Shown in pieces: positions 44,951 to 53,242 of a stretch of DNA of 64,000 bases (its first letter is position 1; every line of letters starts with the position of its first letter). Source of the DNA: Pollutimonas subterranea (lineage in GTDB: Bacteria; Pseudomonadota; Gammaproteobacteria; Burkholderiales; Burkholderiaceae_B); NCBI RefSeq assembly GCF_002849655.1, contig NZ_PDNW01000003.1, forward strand, positions 62,001 through 126,000. The letters run 5' to 3'. The position numbers and the translations under genes were made by a program. The notes under the pieces are model-generated. The model worked only from the letters and a program-made list of their open reading frames with translations. It had not been told where the DNA came from and made no database searches.

Positions 44951-45724
44951 ATGAGCAAGCCTTGGGAAGCGAACCATTCCGGCGCTCTATCGGAGTATGT
45001 AGGGTGCGCGGGCTGGGGCCTGTCCTCTAAAGTAGCATCGCATTTCCCCTCCGAGGGCAGTCATCTTGAACGGTACGCCCAGGTGTTTTCGTCGGTGGAG
45101 ATCAACTCTTCGTTCTATCGCCCACATCAGGCCAAGACCTATGCGCGCTGGGCGGCGAGCGTACCCGACGGGTTCCGGTTTTCTGTCAAGCTGCCACGCA
45201 GCATCTCGCATGAGCTCAGGCTGCGGGCGGCGGAAGACACCTTTCGGACGTTCGTGGATCAGGTCTCCGCGCTGGGCGATAAACTGGGGTGCCTGCTGTT
45301 GCAGCTTCCGCCCAGTCTGGCGATGAACGCTTCAGAAGCACTGGACTTTTTCTCCACGGTGCATGGTCTTACCAGCGCGCGGGTAGTCTGCGAACCACGT
45401 CATGTGAGCTGGTTTACGCCGGCGGCCGCGGATCTGATGAGAGATGCAGGTATCGCCTGCGTCCAGGCGCACCCGCTTCCGGTCGCCGACGTTGAGCCGC
45501 GCGGCGATCCTCATGCCCTCTATGTTCGGCTGCATGGCGCGCCTCATATTTATTACTCGTCGTATAGCGATGCATTCATCGACGCCGTAGCCCTGCAGAT
45601 TGCCGAGGCGCGCCGTTCGCAGCGCCAGGTGTGGTGCATATTCGACAATACCGCGCAAGGCGAAGCAATACCCAATGCGCTGACCTTGATGGAACGGTTG
45701 AAGGCGATGGGCCGGGCTTCGTGA
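44951..45724 (+). CDS. DUF72-family protein (first copy)
   Basis: 257 residues of the YecE/DUF72 TIM-barrel-like family: YVGCAGWGLSSKVASHFPSE, FSSVEINSSFYRPHQAKTYA, GFRFSVKLPRSISHE, and a C-terminal WCIFDNTAQGEAIPNAL. Function is not known in this family. Start 44951 is one of several close ATGs (44939, 44936 region); GGAG at 44935-44938 makes 44951 plausible. Convergent with a second DUF72 gene 27 bases away. Confidence 0.82.
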   Translation: MSKPWEANHSGALSEYVGCAGWGLSSKVASHFPSEGSHLERYAQVFSSVEINSSFYRPHQAKTYARWAASVPDGFRFSVKLPRSISHELRLRAAEDTFRTFVDQVSALGDKLGCLLLQLPPSLAMNASEALDFFSTVHGLTSARVVCEPRHVSWFTPAAADLMRDAGIACVQAHPLPVADVEPRGDPHALYVRLHGAPHIYYSSYSDAFIDAVALQIAEARRSQRQVWCIFDNTAQGEAIPNALTLMERLKAMGRAS

Positions 45725-45751
45725 ATGGATGGCCGTATGCCCGGCGATCGT

Positions 45752-46558
45752 TCAAGCAATGGACTTGATCAGTGACATGGCGGCGGCAGGATTAGACACC
45801 TTGTGTCCGCCGATCACATATAGATAGACATCGCGCTTTTCGGTGCCAGGCATGGCCGGCGCAAGCTGATCCAGACCATCCGGCGCTGCACCCCTGGCCC
45901 AGTCCTTTGCACGCTGCGACCATGATTTCAGGGTGGCCGCGGGATAGCCAAGTGGTTCGCCTTCTTGTGTGCCCATCAACCGGACATAGACGAAAGGCGC
46001 GGTGGCGTCCGCGATCAGCGGATATTTCGAGTCAACAGCTATCACCACGGCGATGCCATACTGCCGAGCCAGTGCAATGAACTCCGGTGTTCGAAAGCTA
46101 TCGTTACGGGCTTCGACCACGTGTCGCAGCAAAAAGCCATCGACCTTTTGCGGAAGCAGCTTGAAGAACGCCTCAATGTCGTCGGCGTCGAAAACTTTAC
46201 TGGGGGAAAATTGCCAGTTGATCGGACCGAGCTTGTGTTTCAGTTCGGTCAAGCCCCCTGTCAGGAAGCGTTCTATGGATTCTCCAGCGTCGGCCAATAC
46301 CTTTCGGTGAGTGGCATAGCGCGGCGCTTTTACAGAGAAAACGAAAGTCTCGGGCGTTTGCTCATGCCACTTTGCGAAGCTTTCCGGCTTCTGCGCGCCG
46401 TAGAAGGTGCTGTTGATTTCTATCGAAGTGAGCTGTCGGCTGGCGTATTCGAGTTCGCGTTTTTGCGGGTGCTTCTCAGGATAGAAGGCGCCTCGCCATG
46501 GCTCGTAGGTCCATCCACCGATGCCGACCCCGATAGTTCCGCTATCCTTTGTGGCCAT
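45752..46558 (-). CDS. DUF72-family protein (second copy)
   Basis: 268 residues: GVGIGGWTYEPWRGAFYPEK, LTSIEINSTFYGAQKPESFA, TFVFSVKAPRYATHRK, HVVEARNDSF. Same family as its neighbour but clearly diverged and with more of the usual YecE features. Its C-terminus differs (KRDVYLYVIGGHKVSNPAAA). The tail-to-tail pair of paralogues is unusual; a tandem duplication would give the same direction, so it probably arose independently or by inversion. Confidence 0.85.
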   Translation of the reverse strand: MATKDSGTIGVGIGGWTYEPWRGAFYPEKHPQKRELEYASRQLTSIEINSTFYGAQKPESFAKWHEQTPETFVFSVKAPRYATHRKVLADAGESIERFLTGGLTELKHKLGPINWQFSPSKVFDADDIEAFFKLLPQKVDGFLLRHVVEARNDSFRTPEFIALARQYGIAVVIAVDSKYPLIADATAPFVYVRLMGTQEGEPLGYPAATLKSWSQRAKDWARGAAPDGLDQLAPAMPGTEKRDVYLYVIGGHKVSNPAAAMSLIKSIA

Positions 46559-46655
46559 AATCGTTCTCCGTAGGCAGGTCAGAAAACCGCGCTAAAATCG
46601 CTGAACATCGGGCAGACGCCCCCGTAGTGCCGTAAACCCCGGCGGGAGTTGTAAA

Positions 46656-46859
46656 TTGATAAGTTTGGCCAGCGGCATCATACTTGTAGTGGCATTCGCA
46701 GTAACCTTTATTATGGCCCGGTTCATTGTAAAAAGCCGCGCAAGGCGAGCCGCGACGCAGGAACGGATGCGCATTGAATTGCTTAGGCGGAATGCTCTGC
46801 CGGCAGCACCATCGAAGAATAAAAGCAAAAGGCGGCGACAACAACGCATGCAAGGCTGA
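46656..46859 (+). CDS. Small membrane protein
   Basis: 67 residues: one transmembrane helix (SGIILVVAFAVTFIMARFIV) followed by a strongly basic tail ending KSKRRRQQRMQG. TTG start at 46656 with GGGAG (46643-46647). No family recognised. Coding is supported only by composition and the plausible ribosome site. Confidence 0.45.
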   Translation: MISLASGIILVVAFAVTFIMARFIVKSRARRAATQERMRIELLRRNALPAAPSKNKSKRRRQQRMQG

Positions 46860-46919
46860 CGGGGTTTTCCGGCGGCCCGCCATGGACCTTATTGGGCATG
46901 TTGTGGGACGCTTGCCGGC

Positions 46920-48134
46920 TTATTCCTTCAAGCCTATCTTCAGAAGCCGGCCTCGCGACGCGTCGGTCAATACGTATACATAGCCGTCGGGGCCGACACG
47001 CACGTCGCGAATGCGATCGTTTAGCGGCCCGAGCAGCCGCTCTTCGTGCACGACTTTATCGCCATCCAGTTCAAGCCGTATCAATGCTTTATCCTTCAGC
47101 GCCCCGATGAATAGCGACTGCTGCCAGGCAGGATAGCGCCTTGCGTCGTAGAACGCCATGCCCGATATGGCGGGCGATACTTTCCAGTAGTGGATGGGCT
47201 GTTCCGTCCCGTCAACGTGGGCACCTTTCGCTTCCGGTATGGCGGAGCCGCTGTAATCCACGCCATGGGTTGCCAGCGGCCAGCCGTAGTTCTTGCCGGC
47301 TTCCGGGATGTTGATTTCATCCCCGCCACGTGCGCCATGCTCGTGCGTCCAGAGCTTGCCGGTCGAGGGATTGAGCGCTGCTCCCTGCTGGTTGCGGTGT
47401 CCGTATGACCAGATTTCGGGTCGCGCCTGCGCATTTCCCACAAATGGATTGTCGTCCGGCACACGACCGTCGGGGTGCAGGCGAACGAGTTTGCCTTGCA
47501 GCTTGTCCAGGTCTTGCGAGGTGGAGCGTTGATTATTCTCGCCCAGGGCAATGAACAAATAGCCTTGCCGGTCAAACACGAGGCGCGATCCGAAATGCGC
47601 GCCGTTGGACAGTTTGGGCGTTTGCCGGAAGATGACGGTAAAGTTTTCCAGCTTGCGCCCGTCGGCAGACAAAACCCCGTAGCCTACGGCCGTGCCCGCT
47701 TTCCCGTCATCGCCTTTTTCCGCATATGACAGGTACACACGCCTGTTTTGGGCAAAATCGGGTGCCAGGACGACATCGAGCAAACCGCCCTGTGATCGTG
47801 CATAAACGTCGGGCACGCCGCTGATCGGCTCCGACAAGCCGGCATCGTTTTTCCATAGCCGTAGATCGCCGGATTTTTCCGTGATCAATGCGCCCGCGTC
47901 ATCCGGCAGGAAGGCGATGGACCAGGGATGGTCCAGGCCGGTGAGCAGCTCGGTGACGACGATTTCCCCCTTCTCGCTAGGAAAGCGTTGAGTCGCCTGG
48001 GCTTGCGCTTGAGCTTGCCAGGCGAGCAGGGGCAGTACAGCCGCGACAAGAAGGCTGCGCAGCTTTTGGCTGCCTGGCTGCCCGCCGCTGGGGGAAAGGG
48101 TGTTTTTGGATGGGGTAGTGTAAGGTAGCGTCAT
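46920..48134 (-). CDS. PQQ-dependent soluble aldose/sugar dehydrogenase (YliI-like)
   Basis: 404 residues. A signal peptide ends near QAQAQA; the six-bladed beta-propeller follows with GLDHPWSIAFLPDDAGALIT, GALNPSTGKLWTHEHGARGG and DEINIPEAGKNYGWP. This is the GdhB/YliI family of periplasmic PQQ enzymes. The likely catalytic His lies in HGARGGDE. No PQQ biosynthesis genes are in the window. Confidence 0.9.
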   Translation of the reverse strand: MTLPYTTPSKNTLSPSGGQPGSQKLRSLLVAAVLPLLAWQAQAQAQATQRFPSEKGEIVVTELLTGLDHPWSIAFLPDDAGALITEKSGDLRLWKNDAGLSEPISGVPDVYARSQGGLLDVVLAPDFAQNRRVYLSYAEKGDDGKAGTAVGYGVLSADGRKLENFTVIFRQTPKLSNGAHFGSRLVFDRQGYLFIALGENNQRSTSQDLDKLQGKLVRLHPDGRVPDDNPFVGNAQARPEIWSYGHRNQQGAALNPSTGKLWTHEHGARGGDEINIPEAGKNYGWPLATHGVDYSGSAIPEAKGAHVDGTEQPIHYWKVSPAISGMAFYDARRYPAWQQSLFIGALKDKALIRLELDGDKVVHEERLLGPLNDRIRDVRVGPDGYVYVLTDASRGRLLKIGLKE

Positions 48135-48258
48135 CGATGGTCTCCGGGGTCTGAATGATTGAAGAGGCCCGCTGTTTGCCTTGCTTTTGAAACCATATCA
48201 CGTTGTTAAGACACATGGCGGCTGGTTGCGACTGGCATTGAAGATAAGAGGGCGGCAC

Positions 48259-48927
48259 ATGGCTATGACATTACAAGGCATGCTCAACGTGCGCCGGACG
48301 GAAGTCCTGCCGGTGAGCTTGGCAATGGTGTTTTTCTTTTGTGTCCTGACGGCGCTGATGATGCTGCGGCCCGCGCGCGAAGCACTGGGCATGCAGGGCG
48401 GGCTCGACGCCGTCAGGTGGCTGTTCGTCGGTACAGCGCTCGTGACGCTGCTGGTGAATCCGATATTCGGGATGTTGGTCAGCCGTTTTCGCCGGATGGT
48501 GTTTATTTCCATCACGTATGTGTTCTTCGCGTCCAGCCTGCTGGTGTTTTACCTGTTGATTGCGCTCTCGCCTGAAGCCATTGGTGTGATCTCCGGCCAG
48601 GTATTCTATGTCTGGTTCAGCGTTTTCAATCTATTTTCCTCCATGGTTTTCTGGGCGCTGATGTCCGACCGGTTCTCGTTGGAGCAGAGCAAGCGGTTCT
48701 TTGCGTTGATTGCCGTGGGCGGGACCTTGGGCGCCATTTTTGGCCCCTGGCTGGCTTCAGTGCTCGCGGCGCCGCTGGGTACGCCCGCTTTGTTGCTGGT
48801 GTCCAGCGGCTTTCTGATATTGGCGTTATGCGCGGCCGCTACGTTGGTCCATATTCAACCCGCGCAGACGGTGCCGAACCAGGTCGGGCGGCCCGGAGTT
48901 CAATCCGAGCCCGGTGAAGGCGTTATT
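48259..48927 (+). pseudogene. MFS / nucleotide-antiporter-like gene, 5' half split by Tn
   Basis: First 223 codons of a 451-codon gene, from MAMTLQGMLNVRRTEVLPVS, with LMMLRPAREALGMQGGLDAV and FYVWFSVFNLFSSMVFWAL. The reading frame ends in the transposon (SENGK, stop at 48954). Removing 48928-58412 and one TTATT gives continuous reading into the second half. The paralogue at 22.93 kb is 453 residues, so the reconstruction is complete. ATG 48259 or 48265. Confidence 0.9.
48923..48927. repeat. Target site duplication, left (TTATT)
   Basis: Five bases just outside the left inverted repeat, repeated exactly outside the right repeat. Tn3-family elements make 5-bp duplications, so this is a recent, unrearranged insertion. 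Confidence 0.93.
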
Positions 48928-48965
48928 GGGGACGTCTCAGAAAACGGAAAATAAAGCACGTTAAG
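48928..48965 (+). repeat. Left terminal inverted repeat (IRL)
   Basis: 38 bases; the right repeat's reverse complement differs at only two positions (5 and 34). It contains the conserved core CTCAGAAAACGGAAAATAAA. Confidence 0.93.
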
Positions 48966-49030
48966 CCCATTGCAGACGCTAGATATTGACGAGTACGTCG
49001 GGTTTTCTCTTGTTTGAGTTGCCTCTTGTG

Positions 49031-49058
49031 GTAAGATAGTAATCAATTACTATCTTAC
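49031..49058. promoter_or_regulatory. Perfect palindromic operator before the TetR gene
   Basis: Two 13-base arms (GTAAGATAGTAAT at 49031-49043 and its reverse complement at 49046-49058) around a 2-base centre, ending just before the ribosome site AAGGAG. A candidate -10 (TAAGAT, 49032-49037) lies inside the left arm, with TTGTTT 16 bases before it. Binding by the TetR protein would block the whole operon. Confidence 0.85.
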
Positions 49059-49069
49059 AAGGAGTGCTC

Positions 49070-49678
49070 GTGGACACCCATCCAAAGCATCTGCCGGCCG
49101 ATGAACGTCGTGCCGTAACTGTCGAGTCCGTCGTGGCGCTTGCCGGTTCACAAAACCCAAGCGAGATAACCACTGCGGCTATCGCTAAACACATGAACTT
49201 GACCCAGGGTGCGCTGTTTCGGCACTTCCCGAACAAGGAAGCCATTTGGCAGGCGGTCATGGAGTGGGTAGCAGAGCGCCTATTAGCCAGAATCGATCGA
49301 TCCGCACAAGGAATCGAGTCGCCCTTGGCAGCCATGGAGGCGATGTTCATGAGTCATATCGAATTCGTAGCTGAGCACCCAGGCGTGCCAAGAATGATGT
49401 TTGGTGAGCTTCAGCGTGCCGAATCGACACCGGCCAAGCGCATGGTGCAAACCTTGATTCAGCGCTACGGCGAACGTTTGCATCGTCTCATCGAGAAAGG
49501 CAAGGCCAGCGGCGAGTTGTCTCCCTCGCTTGACAACGAGGCGGCGGCAACGCTGTTCATTGGCACGATCCAGGGCTTGGTCATGCAATCGCTGTTGGCG
49601 GGTGATGTGGGACGTATGCACCGCGATGCGCCGCGCGTCTTTGCAATTTATCGGCGTGGCATAAGGAGTGCGCAATGA
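49070..49678 (+). CDS. TetR-family repressor of the passenger operon
   Basis: 202 residues. The helix-turn-helix is typical: TTAAIAKHMNLTQGALFRHF, PNKEAIWQAVMEW; the ligand domain follows. GTG 49070 is preferred because AAGGAG (49059-49064) lies five bases before it; GTG 49064 overlaps that site. The stop overlaps the adaptor start (ATGA), so the regulator belongs to the operon it most likely represses through the palindrome upstream. Confidence 0.9.
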   Translation: MDTHPKHLPADERRAVTVESVVALAGSQNPSEITTAAIAKHMNLTQGALFRHFPNKEAIWQAVMEWVAERLLARIDRSAQGIESPLAAMEAMFMSHIEFVAEHPGVPRMMFGELQRAESTPAKRMVQTLIQRYGERLHRLIEKGKASGELSPSLDNEAAATLFIGTIQGLVMQSLLAGDVGRMHRDAPRVFAIYRRGIRSAQ

Positions 49679-50826
49679 AAAAGTTACCCTTGCAAGGCCG
49701 CACCCTGGCGCTGCTTGCCGTCATCATTCCTTTGCTGGTGCTTTTTATTTATGTCGGTCTGCGATCAGGGCCGCTCGCCCCGGTCGCTGTGACGGTGGCA
49801 AGCGTGGAATCACGGGCTATCACACCGGCGCTGTTCGGCATCGGCACGGTGGAGGCGCGCTACACCTACAAGATCGGGCCGACGTTTGCCGGGCGCGTCA
49901 AACGCCTGGAGGTGCATGTAGGCGACCAGGTCAAGGCCGGACAGGTGCTCGGCGAGATGGAGCCGGTCGACCTCGATGATCGGGTGCGCTCACAGGAGTC
50001 GGCATTCAAGCGTGCGGAAGCGGCTTTGCGCGAGGCAGAAGCCCGGCAAGCCTACGCGCAAACCCAGGCGCGCCGCTACGAGCAATTGTTTGCGGTGCGC
50101 TCGACCAGCGAGGAAATCGTCACCACCAAGCGGCAGGAACTGCAGATCGCCGATGCCGCCTTATCTGCCGCTCGGGAAGATATTGTCCGGGCACGCTCCG
50201 ACCGCGAAGGACTCGTCGCGCAGCGGAGCAATCTGCGCCTGATCGCGCCGGTCGACGGTGTAGTCGCCGTGCGCGATGCCGATCCCGGCACGACCATCGT
50301 CGCGGGCCAGGCCGTGGTGGAAGTGATCGACCCCAAGAGTTTGTGGATCAATGCGCGCTTCGACCAGATCAGCGCATCGGGGCTGGCTGGGGGGTTGCCG
50401 ACTCTTATCGTCCTGCGTTCGCGTGGTGGCCAGACCTTGAAAGGTCGCGTGCTGCGGGTGGAACCCAAGGCCGACGCGGTAACCGAGGAAACGCTTGCCA
50501 AGGTGACATTCGATAACAAACCAGAACCTTTGCCACCGGTGGGTGAACTGGCCGAAGTCACGGTTGACTTGCCGGCGCTCCCGGCCGCTCCACTGATCCC
50601 CAACGCTGCCGTCCAGCGTGAGGGCGACAAAGTTGGTGTCTGGCAAATCGTGGATGGTGATCTGCATTTCTCCCCGGTCAAGCTCGGCACTTCCGACCTC
50701 AATGGTTACGTGCAGGTGCGCGAAGGGCTCAAGAATGGGGACCAGGTTGTGACCTATAGCGAAAAGGCACTGACGGCGCGCAGCCGCATCCATGTGGTCG
50801 ACCATATCCCAGGAGTGTCACGATGA
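49675..50826 (+). CDS. HlyD/MacA-type periplasmic adaptor
   Basis: 383 residues: one N-terminal membrane helix (LALLAVIIPLLVLFIYVGL), a lipoyl half-motif (PTFAGRVKRLEVHVGDQVKA), an alpha-helical hairpin (residues about 105-185) and a second half (RLIAPVDGVVAVRDADPGTT). It would join the inner-membrane ABC permease to the outer-membrane channel. It overlaps its neighbours on both sides (ATGA). Confidence 0.9.
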   Translation: MKKLPLQGRTLALLAVIIPLLVLFIYVGLRSGPLAPVAVTVASVESRAITPALFGIGTVEARYTYKIGPTFAGRVKRLEVHVGDQVKAGQVLGEMEPVDLDDRVRSQESAFKRAEAALREAEARQAYAQTQARRYEQLFAVRSTSEEIVTTKRQELQIADAALSAAREDIVRARSDREGLVAQRSNLRLIAPVDGVVAVRDADPGTTIVAGQAVVEVIDPKSLWINARFDQISASGLAGGLPTLIVLRSRGGQTLKGRVLRVEPKADAVTEETLAKVTFDNKPEPLPPVGELAEVTVDLPALPAAPLIPNAAVQREGDKVGVWQIVDGDLHFSPVKLGTSDLNGYVQVREGLKNGDQVVTYSEKALTARSRIHVVDHIPGVSR

Positions 50827-52025
50827 TCAGCCTGGCCGGCCGCGACATTCTCCATGCCTGGGGAAAATTCGTCTTCACCGGCATCGGTCTGGGTCTGCTG
50901 ATCGGCGTCACCCTGGTCATGGCTGGGGTGTACCGAGGCATGGTGGACGACGGCAAGGCGTTGCTCGACAACAGTGGCGCTGACCTTTGGGTGGTGCAAA
51001 AGGATACTCTGGGTCCTTATGCGGAGTCGTCCAGCCTCAACGATGACGTGTATCGCGCCATTCTCGCCATGCCGGGAGTCTCACAGGCAGCGAACGTGAC
51101 CTACCTGACCATGCAGGTACGCAAGGGCGAGAGTGATGTACGCACCATGGTGGTCGGCATCGCGCCCGGTGCGTTGGGGGCTACACCCGGATGGCCTCCT
51201 TATCTCGTCGCTGGACGCCAGATCACGCGCGGTCACTACGAGGCGGTAGCCGACATCGCCACCGGCTTCAAACTGGGAGATCGTCTTGCCATTCGCCGAA
51301 ATCATTACACCGTCGTGGGGCTGACACGGCGCATGGTGTCGTCCAGCGGCGACCCGATGGTATTCATTCCGCTCAAGGATGCCCAAGAGGCTCAGTTCCT
51401 CAAGGACAACGACGCCATTTGGCAAAGCCGGCGTCGCACCGAAGCCAACCCGGCCTTCAATCGACCCGGTGTTCCTGGTTTGCTGGATGCCGTGATTGCT
51501 TCACAGAGCACCAACGCGTTCGTCAATGCAGTGCTGGTCACTCTGAAACCTGGTCATGCGCCGGACGAGGTTGCCGAATCCATCCGACGCTGGAAGCGTT
51601 TGACGGTCTACACACGGGCACAGATGGAAGACATCCTCGTCGGCAAGTTGATCGCCACGTCGGCCAAACAGATAGGCATGTTCTTGGTGATTCTGGCCAT
51701 CGTTAGCGCGGCCATCGTCGCTTTCATCATCTACTCGCTGACGATGGACAAAATCCGCGAGATCGCGGTATTGAAGCTCATCGGCACACGCAACCGAACT
51801 ATCGCCGCGATGATCATGCAGCAGGCGCTCGCCTTGGGGGTGATTGGCTTCGTGGTCGGCAAGATCACCGCCACTTTCTCAGCCCCCCTGTTCCCCAAAT
51901 ATGTGCTGCTCACGCCAATGGATTCCGTGACCGGTTTTTTTGCCGTGCTCGTGATTTGCGTGCTGGCCAGCATCGTCGCCATTCGCATGGCACTCAAGGT
52001 CGATCCGGCCGAAGCGATAGGGTGA
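50823..52025 (+). CDS. FtsX/MacB-type ABC permease (DevC-like)
   Basis: 400 residues with four transmembrane helices: one near the N-terminus (LGLLIGVTLVMAGVYRGMVD), a large periplasmic domain, and three near the C-terminus (ILAIVSAAIVAFIIYSLTMD, ALALGVIGFVVGKITATFSA, VTGFFAVLVICVLASIVAIR). This is the FtsX/MacB fold without its own ATPase, as in DevBCA systems. Such pumps export compounds from the periplasm by a mechanotransmission mechanism. Confidence 0.9.
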   Translation: MISLAGRDILHAWGKFVFTGIGLGLLIGVTLVMAGVYRGMVDDGKALLDNSGADLWVVQKDTLGPYAESSSLNDDVYRAILAMPGVSQAANVTYLTMQVRKGESDVRTMVVGIAPGALGATPGWPPYLVAGRQITRGHYEAVADIATGFKLGDRLAIRRNHYTVVGLTRRMVSSSGDPMVFIPLKDAQEAQFLKDNDAIWQSRRRTEANPAFNRPGVPGLLDAVIASQSTNAFVNAVLVTLKPGHAPDEVAESIRRWKRLTVYTRAQMEDILVGKLIATSAKQIGMFLVILAIVSAAIVAFIIYSLTMDKIREIAVLKLIGTRNRTIAAMIMQQALALGVIGFVVGKITATFSAPLFPKYVLLTPMDSVTGFFAVLVICVLASIVAIRMALKVDPAEAIG

Positions 52026-52029
52026 CCCC

Positions 52030-52740
52030 ATGATTGGAAAAGGAATCCGCATCGAAGGCCTAAGCAAACGCTTTGGCAAAGGTGACACGGCTGTCTACGC
52101 GTTGAAGGACGTGAATATGCAGGTTGCACCAGGTGAGGTGGTCGGATTGGTCGGCCCTTCCGGCTCGGGCAAGAGCACGCTGCTTAAATGCCTGGGTGCG
52201 GTGATCGATCCGAGCGACGGCCGCATGACGCTGGGTAATGAAGTGATATACGACGGCGGTTGGCAAGTTCGTGATCTGCGCGCCTTGCGGCGCGACAAAA
52301 TTGGTTTTGTCTTCCAATCGCCGTACCTGATTCCGTTTCTCGATGTCACCGACAACGTGGCCCTGCTGCCGATGCTTGCAGGCGTCGCGAATGCAGAGGC
52401 GCGAGCGAAGGCATTGGAATTGCTTACGGCGCTTGATGTGCAACACCGAGTTCACGCCATGCCATCGCAACTCTCCGGTGGCGAGCAGCAACGGGTTGCC
52501 ATCGCGCGCGGATTGGTTAACCGCCCACCGGTGATCCTGGCGGATGAACCCACCGCACCTCTCGACAGCGTGCGTGCCATGGCGGTGATTCGCATCCTCA
52601 ACGACATGGCTCGGAAGTTCGAGACCGCCATCATCGTCGTCACCCATGACGAAAAGATCATCCCCACTTTCAAGCGCATCTACCACATCCGCGACGGTGT
52701 GACCCATGAGGAAGCTGGTGAAGGGCGGGAGTTCGAATGA
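52030..52740 (+). CDS. ABC transporter ATPase (DevA/LolD-like)
   Basis: 236 residues: Walker A GPSGSGKST, Q-loop VFQSPYLIPFLDV, signature LSGGEQQRVAIARGLV and Walker B VILADEPTAPLDS. It belongs to the MacB/LolD ATPase group that pairs with FtsX-type permeases. Note APLDS replaces the common A/GNLDS before the D-loop. The start follows the permease stop by four bases. Confidence 0.93.
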   Translation: MIGKGIRIEGLSKRFGKGDTAVYALKDVNMQVAPGEVVGLVGPSGSGKSTLLKCLGAVIDPSDGRMTLGNEVIYDGGWQVRDLRALRRDKIGFVFQSPYLIPFLDVTDNVALLPMLAGVANAEARAKALELLTALDVQHRVHAMPSQLSGGEQQRVAIARGLVNRPPVILADEPTAPLDSVRAMAVIRILNDMARKFETAIIVVTHDEKIIPTFKRIYHIRDGVTHEEAGEGREFE

Positions 52741-52768
52741 GAGAACGATTGAATTACAGGAGAATTTC

Positions 52769-53242
52769 ATGACCCACCGCAAACACAGCCACGCATTTGG
52801 AACTATCACCCTGACCGTTACGGCCTGCCTGCTTTTATGGGGTTTTCAGTTGCCAGCTTGGGCTGGTGACGCTACCCAGGTTGAGCCACTGGCGCTACGC
52901 AAGATCATGCAGGAACTCGGGCGCAACATGCAGGCTATTACCGGTGCGATTTCGCAGGAGGAATGGGTTCAGGTCGTTCAGCTCGCCCCAAAAGTTGCTG
53001 CACACCCCGAGCCACCGCTTACTGAAAAAATGCGCATCCTTGCTTACCTCGGCGCTGATGCGACCAAGTTCAGAAACTTTGACGCGCAGACTCACGAGGC
53101 GGCGCTGGCCATGAAGCTGGCTGCTGCGAGCAGCGACGGCAAGGCGGTGATCCAATCATTCGCCCACGTGCAGGAAAGCTGCTTGGGCTGCCACCAAGCT
53201 TTCCGTAAACCTTTCGTGGAGCATTTTTATGGAGCACGCTAA
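52769..53242 (+). CDS. c'-type (class II) cytochrome c in the efflux operon
   Basis: 157 residues. A signal peptide (FGTITLTVTACLLLWGFQLP, ending WAG) is followed by a four-helix-like body and a single haem motif CLGCH near the C-terminus (SCLGCHQAFRKPFVEHFYGA), the hallmark position of cytochrome c'/c556. ATG 52769 follows CAGGAG. It lies between the ATPase and the outer-membrane channel genes, overlapping the latter by 14 bases. A haem protein inside an ABC efflux operon is unusual; redox sensing or ligand binding in the periplasm are possible roles (inference). Confidence 0.85.
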   Translation: MTHRKHSHAFGTITLTVTACLLLWGFQLPAWAGDATQVEPLALRKIMQELGRNMQAITGAISQEEWVQVVQLAPKVAAHPEPPLTEKMRILAYLGADATKFRNFDAQTHEAALAMKLAAASSDGKAVIQSFAHVQESCLGCHQAFRKPFVEHFYGAR

